Counted from the stretch's first letter, positions 11,787 to 21,054 are shown. The stretch: DNA of 64,000 nt from Fen-1273 sp963837815 (GCA_963837815.1 CAWIOS010000009.1:744001-808000); one strand, 5' to 3'. A program made the numbers and translations. Notes: generated by a model not told the origin, from the sequence alone.

Positions 11787-12012
11787 CCTAAATTGTAACG
11801 GAGGCTCTCAATGGTTCCCTCAGCATGGTTGGTAATCATGCGTCGAGTGTAAAGGCATAAGGGAGCTTAACTGCGAGACCTACAAGTCGAGCAGGTGCGA
11901 AAGCAGGACTTAGTGATCCGATGGTTGCACGTGGAAGTGCCATCGCTCAAAGGATAAAAGCTACTCCGGGGATAACAGGCTGATCTCGCCCAAGAGTTCA
12001 TATCGACGGCGA

Positions 12013-12071
<59 letters not shown>

Positions 12072-12117
12072 TGGCTGTTCGCCAATTAAAGTGGTACGTG
12101 AGCTGGGTTCAGAACGT

Positions 12118-12828
12118 AGGCAACACTGCGTTGCCAGAGAGTAATCTCTGGAAAAATAAAGTTGGCTCATATCGGTGAAGCCCTCATTCTCGTCGAACGG
12201 AGAAAAGGGTAATACCGAGGGAAGGCGTGTAAAGATGGACCCGACAATCCTTGCCTATATCGCAGGGTTCTTGGACGGTGATGGCTCGGTCTTCTTTCAA
12301 CTGGTACGGAGAAACGACTATCTCTTCGGTTTTCAGGTGAGATGTTCGATTGCTTTCTATCAGAAGACGGACAAGGCTGAGATTCTTGAATGGCTGCATG
12401 GAATGTTCAAGAAAGGTTACATCCGCCACCGCAAAACAGGAATCAGCGACTATACGATTGTCGAGCCTGATGAAGTTCGGAGCATTCTGCTGATGCTCAA
12501 GGCGCATGTTCGGTTGAAACGCGAACAGGTAGCCCTGGGCGTTACGATACTCGAGAAGCTTCCTCAGGCATCCGATGCAGACAGTTTTCTGGAAGTTTGC
12601 CGGATGGTTGATCGCTTCAAAGACCTGAACTATTCGAAGAAAAGAACAATCAACTCGACGGAAGTTCAGAATTTTTGGAACGACGTCGGTACATTGCCCC
12701 CGTAGAGACTGATTCCGAAAGGATGAGAGTCATCCCGCAACCTGGGATGGCTAAGACGCCAACCGCCTCTTCAGCAGGAAGAGGATGATGGTATAGTCCA
12801 TGCCGCCAGAAATGGTGGAATAAACATG
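12118..12828 (+). other. Group I intron 2 in 23S rRNA, at the I-CreI site
   Basis: 711 bases. The exon ends AACGT and the intron ends in G; joined exons read AGAACGT+CGTGAGACAGTT, the same 23S position as the Chlamydomonas chloroplast intron carrying I-CreI. P1 is visible: exon AACGT with GCGTT at 12128-12132, giving the required U-G pair at the splice site. P2 is CCAGAGA/TCTCTGG just after. P7 is GACT near 12717 with AGTC near 12795. The endonuclease gene lies before P7, consistent with a P6 loop. Confidence 0.88.
12235..12705 (+). CDS. I-CreI-like LAGLIDADG homing endonuclease
   Basis: Single-motif LAGLIDADG endonuclease of 156 aa (I-CreI has 163), expected to act as a homodimer that cuts intronless 23S genes. 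The motif IAGFLDGDGS (residues 9-18) places Asp16 at the catalytic position of I-CreI Asp20. Further matches recalled from I-CreI run along the chain: QKT (Gln47 position), SDYTI, LKREQ (Lys98 position), LEKLP, FLEVC and a C-terminal SKKRTINSTE block. The frame is open from 12175, but ATG 12235 starts at the family's N terminus. Intact, unlike the endonuclease of intron 1. Confidence 0.9.
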   Translation: MDPTILAYIAGFLDGDGSVFFQLVRRNDYLFGFQVRCSIAFYQKTDKAEILEWLHGMFKKGYIRHRKTGISDYTIVEPDEVRSILLMLKAHVRLKREQVALGVTILEKLPQASDADSFLEVCRMVDRFKDLNYSKKRTINSTEVQNFWNDVGTLPP

Positions 12829-13161
12829 CGTGAGACAGTTCGGTCCCTATCCTATGCGGGCGAAGGATACTTGAGAAGCGTCGCTGTTAGTACGAGAGGA
12901 CCGCAGTGAACGGACCTACGGTGTACCTGTTGTCACGCCAGTGGCAAACGCAGGGTAGCCATGTCCGGATGGGATAAGCGCTGAAAGCATCTAAGTGCGA
13001 AACCCACTTCAAGATGAGGTATCCCGGGCGCAAGCCCCTAAAGACCCCTCGGAGATGACGAGGTTGATAGGCCACAGATGTACGCTCAGTAATGAGCTCA
13101 GTCGAGTGGTACTAATAGGTCGTGCGACTTAACCATTATTCTTATTGTTCCCGATACTTCG

Positions 13162-13175
13162 GGTGCATCAATAAG
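13162..13175 (+). other. 23S processing stem, 3' strand
   Basis: GGTGCATCAATAAG, complementary to 8372-8385 before 23S. Confidence 0.7.
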
Positions 13176-13228
13176 ATGTATGGAACAAGCGCTCAGGATG
13201 TCGGAACACTCTTCCCGAATTTTTGAAT

Positions 13229-13344
13229 TCTGGTGACTATTGCGGAGGTGTCACACCCGATCCCATTCCGAACTCGGCAGTTAAGCCCTCCAGCGCCGAT
13301 GGTACTACTCGTGTGAACGTGTGGGAGAGTAGGTCGTTGCCAGA
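13229..13344 (+). rRNA. rrf: 5S ribosomal RNA
   Basis: TCTGGTGACTATTGCGGAGG at the 5' end pairs with GTTGCCAGA at the 3' end; CCCATTCCGAACTCGG and the GATGGTACT loop are typical. About 116 bases. Last gene of the rRNA operon. Confidence 0.94.
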
Positions 13345-13355
13345 TTTAATTTAAG

Positions 13356-13387
13356 AGCCCCGTCCTCATCAGGCGGGGCTTTTCCTT
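13356..13387 (+). terminator. rRNA operon terminator
   Basis: AGCCCCG at 13356-13362 pairs with CGGGGCT at 13374-13380, followed by TTTTCCTT. Located 12 bases after 5S. Confidence 0.85.
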
Positions 13388-13730
13388 GAGTCCCGCCGCT
13401 TCCAGCCCGGAAAATTCATCGCCCCTATCCGTGGATATTCCCGGGATGGCCCGCTCCCTCCCCGGCTGTGTTCCTTTGTACATCTGTAGGGGAATTGAGT
13501 CATTTCTTCAGAGCGGACTCACCCCGTTTCGTCTGCCTCATCGACGCCTTCGTGAATCCCCGGCCTCTCCGCCTCGCCCGTAAGTGTGTTCCCCGGCACG
13601 GCATAGCAGTCACGCCAGGCTGCTGCCAGGATGTGCCCGGTTCGGATCGACATTGCTCTCCCCTTGGAACTTCGGGGGCACAAATATTGTGACAATAGTG
13701 ACAGGCATTCTCGACAGGGGGGGAGAAGGC
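13388..13730 (+). other. Intergenic stretch without a recognisable gene
   Basis: Short frames here have no family features. Just before the next gene, GTGACA occurs twice nine bases apart (13689 and 13698), which could be a regulator site, and GGGGGAGAAGG forms the ribosome binding site. Nothing else stands out. Confidence 0.4.
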
Positions 13731-14444
13731 ATGGAGAAGCTCAACGTTGAGTCCCTGCTTGCGGGGCCGTCGGACACGGAGCTCAACCAGTACCGGATCC
13801 TGCAGGCGCTAAAGGAGAGGCGGGATCAGTTCTCCCAGAACCGGCTCTTTCCGTGCCTGGCGGAGCTTATCCACTTTGCCGGGGAGCTCGAAGATCTTCA
13901 GTCCAGCCGTGAAGAAATGTTCCGGAGGCTGCGCGGGCGGTTGCGGGACGTGGATCTGGAGAACATGCAGCTCATTCATGAGCCGGCAGGCGGGGAGGCT
14001 CCCGAATTGACAAGAATCATGGAGCTCGTGGGATGGGTCCTTCCGCGCGTCCGGCGGGTGCTTGAAGAGGGGACCGGGCTGTATGATTTCGTGGAGAATC
14101 ATATCAACATCCAGGAGGTGGGCGTTGTCCCTTCGTACAGGGAGGAAGGATACTGGTTCGTTCCGGATCCGAAAGGGGGGGTCGTCCATCTCCTCCGCTA
14201 CGAAATTTCACTCTTCTCCGATTCCAGAGAGAAGTTCCGGTCGCTGAAGACCACGGAGGTGGGTGCGCTTGAGGAGGGGGCGATCCGGCGTCCTCCGGAA
14301 ACCCTGAAGCTCGATCTCATCAGGAAGTACAGGGATCTCCCGAATCCCGCGACGTACATATCCGAGATCGACATCGATTTTCCGTTTGCCGAGACGCTCC
14401 TCCCCGTCGCCAAGAGGAAATTCATGGCGCACATCTGTTCGTAG
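13731..14444 (+). CDS. Hypothetical protein, 237 aa
   Basis: I do not recognise a family. The protein is soluble by eye, with no signal peptide or membrane segment. It is rich in charged helices (LKERRDQFSQN, LEDLQSSREEMFRRLRGRLRDVDLEN) in the first half and more mixed in the second, with one YREEGYWFVPDPKGG stretch that looks like a beta hairpin. The frame extends upstream to 13584, but ATG 13731 has a good GGAG ribosome site and starts MEKLNVESLL, so it is preferred. It stands alone between the rRNA operon and a membrane protein gene. Confidence 0.7.
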   Translation: MEKLNVESLLAGPSDTELNQYRILQALKERRDQFSQNRLFPCLAELIHFAGELEDLQSSREEMFRRLRGRLRDVDLENMQLIHEPAGGEAPELTRIMELVGWVLPRVRRVLEEGTGLYDFVENHINIQEVGVVPSYREEGYWFVPDPKGGVVHLLRYEISLFSDSREKFRSLKTTEVGALEEGAIRRPPETLKLDLIRKYRDLPNPATYISEIDIDFPFAETLLPVAKRKFMAHICS

Positions 14445-14524
14445 GCGTGTCTCCTTGCGCCTGAGTTCGCGATTCCGTATTTGGTGTCGTTTTCCCGTTC
14501 ATTCCCATCCATACAGGAGGTCTC

Positions 14525-15790
14525 ATGAGGATCGGTTCTTCGCCGCATCGCGGCGGTGATGTCGCAACGGCTCCCCAACCGCCTTCTGCAGCGGAACAGC
14601 CGGCTCCGGTCTCTCATGAGCGTCCCGCGGGCCCCGCGAAGGAACGGCTCGATTCGATCGATCTTCTCCGCGGGCTCGTCATGGTCGTCATGGCGCTCGA
14701 CCATGTCAGGGATTATTTTACGGAAGTCCGGTTCGATCCCCTTGACCTCTCGCAGACGACTGTCCCCCTCGCCCTGACCCGATGGATCACGCATTTCTGT
14801 GCGCCGGTCTTCGTCTTCCTCGCGGGGACGGGCACGTACCTTTCCCTCTCCAGGGGGAAATCGCGGCCCGCGCTATCACGATTTCTCCTGACGCGCGGCC
14901 TCTGGCTTGTCCTCCTTGAGCTGACCGTCGTCCGGTTCGGCTGGGAATTCAATCTGAGCTACTCTGTCCCGTTCGTGCAGGTGATCTGGGCGATCGGGTG
15001 GTCCATGATTGCGCTCTCGGCGCTCGTGTACCTCCCCTCGCGCGTCGTCGGCGGGTTCGGCGTCGTCATGATCGCCGTGCACAACATGCTGGACGGCGTC
15101 GATCCCGGGAACCTCGGCATATTCGGCTGGCCCTGGCAGGTCCTTCACGTGTTCGGCCCGATCGTGTACGCCCCCGGCAGGGTCTTCTTCATCGCCTATC
15201 CCCTGATACCGTGGATCGGTGTCATGGCCGCGGGTTTTGCGTTCGGCGAGATATTCACGATGGAGCGGAGAAGAAGAACAGGGGCGCTCTACGCGCTCGG
15301 TGGCGGCCTCGTCGTGGTGTTCGCCCTCCTCCGCGGATTCAACCTGTACGGCGATCCCCTTCCGTGGAGCACGCAGGCGACGGCGGGACTGACAGTGATC
15401 TCGTTTCTCAACTGCCTGAAGTATCCCCCTTCGCTCCTGTACCTGACGATGACGCTCGGGCCGGCCATCGTGCTTCTGCCTCTCCTCGAAAAGTGGAAGG
15501 GGAAGGCGGCCGGATTCTTTCTCGTGTACGGCCGTGTCCCGATGTTCTATTACATACTTCACATCTACCTTATTCATCTCCTCGCCGTGGGGACCGCCGC
15601 GCTTATGGGGCTCAATGTAGGATTCCTGTTTGCCGCTCCCTTCTTCAACACGGCCCCCCCGGGCTGGGGATTCGGTCTTCCGGCCGTCTACGCGTTCTGG
15701 GCTGCGACCGTCATTGCGCTCTACCCTGCGTGCCGCTGGTTCGCAGGAGTCAAGAAACGGCGGCACGATCCGTGGCTCAGCTACCTCTGA
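14525..15790 (+). CDS. DUF1624/HGSNAT-like membrane protein
   Basis: Polytopic inner-membrane protein of 421 aa with about ten hydrophobic segments. After a ~35-residue soluble N-terminal tail comes RLDSIDLLRGLVMVVMALDHVRDYF, the signature of the DUF1624 / heparan-glucosaminide acetyltransferase-like group, followed by HFCAPVFVFLAGTGTYLS. Related proteins move acetyl groups to amino sugars across membranes, which would suit the chitin locus next door, but that role is inference. AGGAGG lies seven bases before ATG 14525. It faces the GH94 gene, with a shared hairpin terminator between. Confidence 0.8.
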   Translation: MRIGSSPHRGGDVATAPQPPSAAEQPAPVSHERPAGPAKERLDSIDLLRGLVMVVMALDHVRDYFTEVRFDPLDLSQTTVPLALTRWITHFCAPVFVFLAGTGTYLSLSRGKSRPALSRFLLTRGLWLVLLELTVVRFGWEFNLSYSVPFVQVIWAIGWSMIALSALVYLPSRVVGGFGVVMIAVHNMLDGVDPGNLGIFGWPWQVLHVFGPIVYAPGRVFFIAYPLIPWIGVMAAGFAFGEIFTMERRRRTGALYALGGGLVVVFALLRGFNLYGDPLPWSTQATAGLTVISFLNCLKYPPSLLYLTMTLGPAIVLLPLLEKWKGKAAGFFLVYGRVPMFYYILHIYLIHLLAVGTAALMGLNVGFLFAAPFFNTAPPGWGFGLPAVYAFWAATVIALYPACRWFAGVKKRRHDPWLSYL

Positions 15791-15812
15791 GCGGAGAGTT
15801 GCCACCGGTTCG

Positions 15813-15856
15813 AAAAAGAACAACGCTCCCGGTGCATGTCGCGCCGGGGGCGTTGT
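15813..15856 (-). terminator. Hairpin terminator between convergent genes
   Basis: ACAACGCTCCCGG (15820-15832) pairs with CCGGGGGCGTTGT (15844-15856) with one wobble. On the minus strand it is followed by a short U-run (GAAAAAG on plus), so it best ends the GH94 operon. Confidence 0.6.
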
Positions 15857-15877
15857 TGTCGGTTGCGGCCCGCCTGT

Positions 15878-18274
15878 CTATCCCATGGTGACGATAACGT
15901 CGTGCGTTGTTCCAGCGGGCTGCGCCGGTATCGGCAGTGTCGCGCTCCTGCCGTCGAGGAGCACGCTTTTCACCCCTTTCTGCACGTGGGCCGGATTCCT
16001 GACGCTGATCCTGTACGTCGCCCCGCGCCACTTCCGTACGACCTCGAATCCCGGCCATTCCCCCGGGATGCAGGGGTCGACGAGGAGACCGTCATAGCCC
16101 GGCCGTATGCCGAGCATCCAGTGCGTTGCCGCGAAATACGCCCACCCGCCGCTCCCCGTCAACCAGGGATGACGGGCCCTCCCGTGCGCGGCGTGATCCT
16201 TCCCGATGATGAACTGGCAGTAGGAATACGGCTCGGCCTCGCGGACTTCGATGATGTCGTTCTGATTGTAGGGGAGGAGGGAGTCGTAAAATTCCATCGC
16301 ACGGTCTCCGCGTCCCAGCTTGCATTCCGCGACGACGGCCCAGGGGTTGGGGTGGCTGAATATCGCGCCGTTTTCCTTGATCCCCCGGTAGACGCGGGTC
16401 ACGTACCCGATGTCGTCGTCCGGCGTCGTGAACGTCGGCCAGACGAGGTGTATGCCGTACCGTGAATAGAGATGATCGTACACCGCGTCCATGCATTTGA
16501 CGGCCCGCTCCTTCGGCGCGACGTCCGAGAGGACCGCCCAGCTGTTGCTCTCGAGGAACACCTTCCCCTCGCTGTTTGCGTGCGAGCCGATCTTTTTCCC
16601 TTTGCGTGTGATGCCCCGTATGTACCAACCGCCGTCCCAGAGCTCCCGCTCGCACGCGGCTTTCACCTTTGCGGCGAGCGCCCTGTACCGTTCGGCGTCC
16701 GCGGTTCTCCCGAGATGCTCCGCCGCCTCGACGAAATCGAGGAGCGCCCAGTGGTGCATGAATGAGACCATCGCGCTCTCCCCGCCCCCGAGGTTCAGGC
16801 AATCGTTCCAGTCCGCCCGGAGTCCCTTGCAGATCCCCGTGGCGCCGACCTGCTCCGCGGAGAAATCGAGTGCGCGTTTCATGTGCTCGTACACCGTCCC
16901 CTCGCCGGTGTCCGCGAACGGCACTACGGCGTCGAAGAACGACGTGTCCCCGGTCTCCCTGACGAACTCGCAGATCGTCGCCACGATCCAGAGTGCGTCG
17001 TCCGAGCACGTGTCCTCCAGGCCGTGGATGATGTCCGCGGCGTTCGGCGTCGGGACCACGGTGGGAAGCTTCACGCCGGGGAGTTTCTCGTCCCGGGGCT
17101 TGAAGACTTCGGGGTCGAACAGGTGCAGCCCGTATCCGCGGCTCACCTGCCCGCGGAGCAGTTCGACGATTCTCTCCCTGCACTTCGACGGGTTTGTGTG
17201 GACAACGGCCATCACGTCCTGCGACGTGTCCCTGTACCCGAGCCCGGTCCTTCCCCCCACTTCAACGAACGATGCGAAGCGGGACCAGACGACGCATGTT
17301 TCCGCCTGGAGGAGCGTCCAGGTATTGAGCATCGTATTCATCCCCTGGCTGGGCGTGCGGCACTGCAGGACGGAGGTCTTTCTCTTCCAGTACTCCCCGA
17401 GCTGCGCAAACGCAGCATCGACGCTCCCGGGCGCGGCGTATTTTTCCTTCATCGCCTTTCCCGCATTGCGGCCCCCGACGCCGAGCATGAACAGGAGCCT
17501 CGCCTGTTCTCCCGCGCGGAGGTTGATCCTCTTGTGAAGAGCCCCGCAGTGGTTTCCGCCGAGCTCGCTCGAGTTGTGGCACGCACCCCGTTCCACCGCC
17601 TCCGGGTTCGACTCGGTCCTGTAATTTCCCAGGAACCGGTCCCTGACACAGTCGTAGCTGTCCGGCGTGAAATTGGACGCGAAATAATGATACGTCCACG
17701 GCTCGTAGAAGAAATCGTATTCGATGATCCCGTCGGCGCAGCTCGACCCGGAGGCGTACAGCGACATCTGGAGGTTCTGGTTGTCAATCTCGATATGGTG
17801 GAAGGAGAATTCGACGTAGCTGAAAACGCTGAGCGCCCTTGTCCGCTTCCCATCGTTCCTGACAATCACGTCCCAGAGCTCGACGTCGTCGTCCACGGGG
17901 ATGAAGAGCGTCTGCTCCGCGTGGATCTCGCTGTAGTCGCATGCGAAGCGCGAGTACGAAAGCCCGTGCCGGCACACGTAGGAGGCACGCGAGAGATCCT
18001 TGCCGACGGGCTGCCAGGAAACCGACCAGTATTCGCCCGTCTCGTCGTCCCGGATGTACACGTAGTGTCCCGGTCTGTCCAGCGGCACGCCGTTCTGGCG
18101 GAACCGCGTGATCCGGTGGTGTTCCGCCGTTTTGTAAAAGGAATACCCGCCGGCGTTGTGCGAGATCACCGTGCACATGTCCTTCACGCCGAGGTAGTTT
18201 GTCCACGAGACCGGGACGTCGGGGCGTTCAATCACGTACTCCCTGTGCTCATCGTCGAAATGTCCGTACCGCAT
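15878..18274 (-). CDS. N,N'-diacetylchitobiose phosphorylase, GH94
   Basis: Splits chitobiose with phosphate into GlcNAc-1-phosphate and GlcNAc in the cytoplasm, saving one ATP. The 798-residue length and many segments agree with the Vibrio chitobiose phosphorylase as I recall it: PDVPVSWTNYLG, CTVISHNAGGYSFY, GRTGLGYRDTSQD, GICKGLRADWNDCLNLGGG with the catalytic acid Asp in RADWND, ENGAIFSHPNPWAV and HPWLTGSGGWAYFAATHW. No signal peptide. GAGGAG precedes the ATG. It is last in a minus-strand operon, 27 bases after a GH18 chitinase gene. Cellobiose phosphorylase is the alternative, but the conserved stretches fit the chitobiose enzyme. Confidence 0.92.
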   Translation of the reverse strand: MRYGHFDDEHREYVIERPDVPVSWTNYLGVKDMCTVISHNAGGYSFYKTAEHHRITRFRQNGVPLDRPGHYVYIRDDETGEYWSVSWQPVGKDLSRASYVCRHGLSYSRFACDYSEIHAEQTLFIPVDDDVELWDVIVRNDGKRTRALSVFSYVEFSFHHIEIDNQNLQMSLYASGSSCADGIIEYDFFYEPWTYHYFASNFTPDSYDCVRDRFLGNYRTESNPEAVERGACHNSSELGGNHCGALHKRINLRAGEQARLLFMLGVGGRNAGKAMKEKYAAPGSVDAAFAQLGEYWKRKTSVLQCRTPSQGMNTMLNTWTLLQAETCVVWSRFASFVEVGGRTGLGYRDTSQDVMAVVHTNPSKCRERIVELLRGQVSRGYGLHLFDPEVFKPRDEKLPGVKLPTVVPTPNAADIIHGLEDTCSDDALWIVATICEFVRETGDTSFFDAVVPFADTGEGTVYEHMKRALDFSAEQVGATGICKGLRADWNDCLNLGGGESAMVSFMHHWALLDFVEAAEHLGRTADAERYRALAAKVKAACERELWDGGWYIRGITRKGKKIGSHANSEGKVFLESNSWAVLSDVAPKERAVKCMDAVYDHLYSRYGIHLVWPTFTTPDDDIGYVTRVYRGIKENGAIFSHPNPWAVVAECKLGRGDRAMEFYDSLLPYNQNDIIEVREAEPYSYCQFIIGKDHAAHGRARHPWLTGSGGWAYFAATHWMLGIRPGYDGLLVDPCIPGEWPGFEVVRKWRGATYRISVRNPAHVQKGVKSVLLDGRSATLPIPAQPAGTTHDVIVTMG

Positions 18275-18301
18275 TGTCCTGCTCCTCAGTCGGTGGCGTT
18301 G

Positions 18302-19462
18302 TCAGTGTGATTCATGAAACACTCCGTCGATGGCTTCCAGAAGCGGATGTGTCCCGTCAGGGAGACAGTCCCCCGTGATTTCCCATATGATGAGCCCCCG
18401 GGCGCCCCTGTCGACGACGTAGCGGGCTTTGTCCGCGGCTGACCCGGCGTCGTCGTACGATACAAGGATATTCCACGTCTTGCTCGTGAGATAGGGGACG
18501 CATGCCCGGTCATCCCAGTGTTTCGTGAAACCGCCCAGGCGGGCCGCGATGGCGCCGTACGTCGCCCCTGCGGCCGGGAAGTGCGCCGTGTCGGAGGGCC
18601 CGTGCGGGCCGTTCAGCTCCGTGCATCCGCTGTATGTGCGACCGTAAAACGGAACGCCCAAGTTGATCCTGGCCGCCGGGATCCCGAATGTTCCGGTGTA
18701 CAGCCGGAATGCGCCGTCCACTGTCCTTGCGCCGTCCCCGCCGGGTCCCGCGAAAAGAGGGGCGTTGTGGTAGGCCTGCGGATCCCACGGTCCGTACAGG
18801 TCGTATGTCATCACGTTTAGGAAGTCAAGGAGCGGCGCCGCCTCGCGTATTGCCATCCCTTCTGCCCGGCTGCTGTCAGCGGGGAGCGCCGCGGTCAGGA
18901 GGAGGTGCCGCCCGCTCCCGTGCCCCTCGGCGTCAAGTGTGCGGCGCAGCGCCCTGAGGAGCCGGACGTAGTTCATGCGGTCTGCCGGGGTGCCGTTGTG
19001 CTCCGCAAACCCCGGGAATTCCCAGTCGATGTCGATGCCGTCGAATCCGAACTCCCTGATCGCCCCGGCACATGCGGCGGCAAAACGGATCCTGAGGGAA
19101 GAGTCCGCGGCGACTGCGGGGAAATTGCCGGAATCCTCCCACCCGCCAATGGAGAGGAGCACGCGGACTCCGCTGCGGTGTGCGAGCGTCGTGAGCAATG
19201 AACCGGACCCGGCTCTACGGAGAATCACCGCGTCCCCCGCGGAATCTCTCCCCCTGATTGTCCCGTCAGGGAGGGGGGAGAAAAATGCATAGTTGATCAC
19301 CGTGAGCCCGTGGAAGGGGATATGCTCCGGGGCGAAAAGAGCTGAGTCCGCACGAACTCTCCACGACGGGTAGTACCCGACAACGTCGTGACGCGCATTC
19401 TGAGCGTGCACAACGGAGAAGGACGCGGCGGCGAGAATCAGCATGACGGGTGCGATGCGCAT
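18302..19462 (-). CDS. GH18 chitinase, exported
   Basis: Glycoside hydrolase family 18. A signal peptide (MRIAPVMLILAAASFSVVHA) is followed by VVGYYPSWR, the first barrel strand; LLSIGGWEDSGNF is the SxGG strand; FDGIDIDWEFPG at about residues 140-150 is the DxxDxDxE catalytic motif, complete with the acid Glu; MTYDLYGPW and a C-terminal GLIIWEITGD close the barrel. About 386 aa with no binding module or T9SS tail, so periplasmic action on imported oligomers is likely. GTG 19465 is an alternative start one codon upstream. It lies 19 bases after the permease gene. Confidence 0.93.
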   Translation of the reverse strand: MRIAPVMLILAAASFSVVHAQNARHDVVGYYPSWRVRADSALFAPEHIPFHGLTVINYAFFSPLPDGTIRGRDSAGDAVILRRAGSGSLLTTLAHRSGVRVLLSIGGWEDSGNFPAVAADSSLRIRFAAACAGAIREFGFDGIDIDWEFPGFAEHNGTPADRMNYVRLLRALRRTLDAEGHGSGRHLLLTAALPADSSRAEGMAIREAAPLLDFLNVMTYDLYGPWDPQAYHNAPLFAGPGGDGARTVDGAFRLYTGTFGIPAARINLGVPFYGRTYSGCTELNGPHGPSDTAHFPAAGATYGAIAARLGGFTKHWDDRACVPYLTSKTWNILVSYDDAGSAADKARYVVDRGARGLIIWEITGDCLPDGTHPLLEAIDGVFHESH

Positions 19463-19481
19463 CACGGTCTCCGCAGTTCTG

Positions 19482-20771
19482 TCATTGTTTCGCCGCGGGG
19501 GGCGTCTCCGGCTCGATCTCCCGGAACGGCACGAGCCAGGTCATGATGAACGACGGTATCGTCGCGATCATGACCCAGATGAAGAACGATCTGTAGCCGA
19601 GCCAGTCGCTGATGAGCCCGCTCAGCATCGAAGGGATCATCATCCCCAGGTTCATGATTCCCGTGGCGAACGCGTAGTGCGCCATCTTGTATTTTCCCGG
19701 GGCGATCTGCTGCATCATGAAGAGCGTCAGACCCGTGAATCCGAAGCCGTACCCGAAGTACTCGCAGATGACCGCACCGGCGATGACCGTCAGATCGGTC
19801 GGCTGTGTGATTGCGAGGAATGCATAGGCGACAAACGGGATATTGAAGAAGCAGCAGAGGATGAAGAGCGACCTCCTCAGCCCGCGCCCCGCGATAAAAT
19901 AGCCGGCAAGAAGAGACCCGATGACAAACGCCGCCGCGCCGAATGTTCCGTACACGATCCCGATCTCGGAGGTCGTCAGGCCCAGCCCTCCGTGGTCGCG
20001 CGCCGCCTTGAAAAACAGCGGGACGATTTTGATTGCCTGCCCCTCGGCGAACCGGTAGAGGATGATGAACAGTATTCCCCAGAGTATGTACTTCTTCCGG
20101 AAGAATGTCCGTATCACGTCCCAGAGCGTTCCGAATCCTTCGCCGAGCGTCGTCACGGTTGTGGCCGCCCCGCCGGAGGGGAGGAATTTCGCGTGGTAGA
20201 GGCTGAGCGCGATGAGGATCGCCCCGTACACCCCCATGATCGTCATCCAGGCCTTCGTGATGCCGACGCGCGTCTCGAGCTGGCCGGCGAGATACACGAG
20301 CGCGCCCTGAGTGAACACCTTCGCGATGTTGTACGCCGCCCCCTGCCAGCCGACGAACTGCGCCTGGAGCTTCGGCGAGAGGACGTTGATGTAGACCCCG
20401 TCGGCGGCAATGTCGTGCGTTGCCCCGTTGAACGCGATGATCGCAAACAGTGCGAGCGAATACCTGAAGAATCCGTCCAGGGGAAGTGTGAGGGCGAGGA
20501 ATCCGAACGCGACCCCCCCGATGAACTGCGTCCCGACGACGAAATGCTTCTTCGTCTTGAACATTTCCAGGACGGGACCCCACAGGGGCTTCAGCGTCCA
20601 GGGGAGCATCACAAGCGACGTCCAGAACGTGATCTGCGCGTCAGCGATTCCCATGTTTTTGTACATAAGTGCCGAGACCATGGCGATCGCGACGAACGGA
20701 AGACCTTCTGCAAAGTAGAGTGTGGGTACCCAGCGGCCCGGGAAGACGGTAGGTGTCTCTTCTGACGTCAT
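19482..20771 (-). CDS. AmpG-like MFS permease, likely for GlcNAc oligomers
   Basis: Major facilitator of 429 aa with twelve hydrophobic segments. The family start WVPTLYFAEGLPFVAIAMVS, then LPWTLKPLWGPVLE and NGATHDIAADGVYI, is typical of AmpG-like transporters, which carry GlcNAc-containing muropeptides in enterobacteria. As the first gene of an operon with a chitinase and chitobiose phosphorylase, it most likely brings chitobiose or short chito-oligosaccharides into the cytoplasm. The substrate is inferred from context. It is divergent from the ROK regulator gene, sharing the 325-base control region. Confidence 0.85.
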   Translation of the reverse strand: MTSEETPTVFPGRWVPTLYFAEGLPFVAIAMVSALMYKNMGIADAQITFWTSLVMLPWTLKPLWGPVLEMFKTKKHFVVGTQFIGGVAFGFLALTLPLDGFFRYSLALFAIIAFNGATHDIAADGVYINVLSPKLQAQFVGWQGAAYNIAKVFTQGALVYLAGQLETRVGITKAWMTIMGVYGAILIALSLYHAKFLPSGGAATTVTTLGEGFGTLWDVIRTFFRKKYILWGILFIILYRFAEGQAIKIVPLFFKAARDHGGLGLTTSEIGIVYGTFGAAAFVIGSLLAGYFIAGRGLRRSLFILCCFFNIPFVAYAFLAITQPTDLTVIAGAVICEYFGYGFGFTGLTLFMMQQIAPGKYKMAHYAFATGIMNLGMMIPSMLSGLISDWLGYRSFFIWVMIATIPSFIMTWLVPFREIEPETPPAAKQ

Positions 20772-20899
20772 GTCAATAGTACCTTCACATGAGTATCGAT
20801 GCTTGAAGGAATTTAAGGATATTTGCCCTCATCCCCCCGCAGGACACCCCCCCTCACATTGGCACCATCTTTGCCGCTCCGCTATTTTTGAAATTTAAC

Positions 20900-20928
20900 T
20901 TGACAAACGGGAATCAGCGGCCTATATT
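20900..20928 (+). promoter_or_regulatory. Consensus promoter toward the ROK regulator
   Basis: TTGACA at 20900-20905 and TATATT at 20923-20928, spacing 17, the same hexamers as the rRNA promoter. The transcript would start near 20935, inside the palindrome at 20937, with a leader of about 160 bases. The intergenic region 20772-21096 holds no gene. Confidence 0.7.
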
Positions 20929-20936
20929 TGATTAAA

Positions 20937-20955
20937 GTTGGTTGTCTCAACCAAC
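20937..20955. promoter_or_regulatory. Perfect palindromic operator, probably for the ROK repressor
   Basis: GTTGGTTG-TCT-CAACCAAC, an 8-3-8 perfect palindrome. It covers the expected start of the plus-strand transcript and the -35 (TTGAGA) of a possible minus-strand promoter whose -10 is TATAGG, so one bound protein could control both arms of the chitin locus. Confidence 0.65.
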
Positions 20956-21033
20956 AAACCTTCCCAATCACCGATCGCTATCAAGTTCTCACTCGTGTAC
21001 CACATAACCACAGAATTTTCAGTCCATTGATAA

Positions 21034-21054
21034 TTGGTTGGTGAAACAAACTAA
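21034..21054. promoter_or_regulatory. Second, imperfect operator-like palindrome
   Basis: TTGGTTGG-TGAAA-CAAACTAA, six of eight arm positions matching. The half-site CAAACTAA resembles XylR-type ROK operators. It is 42 bases before the regulator start codon. Confidence 0.45.
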
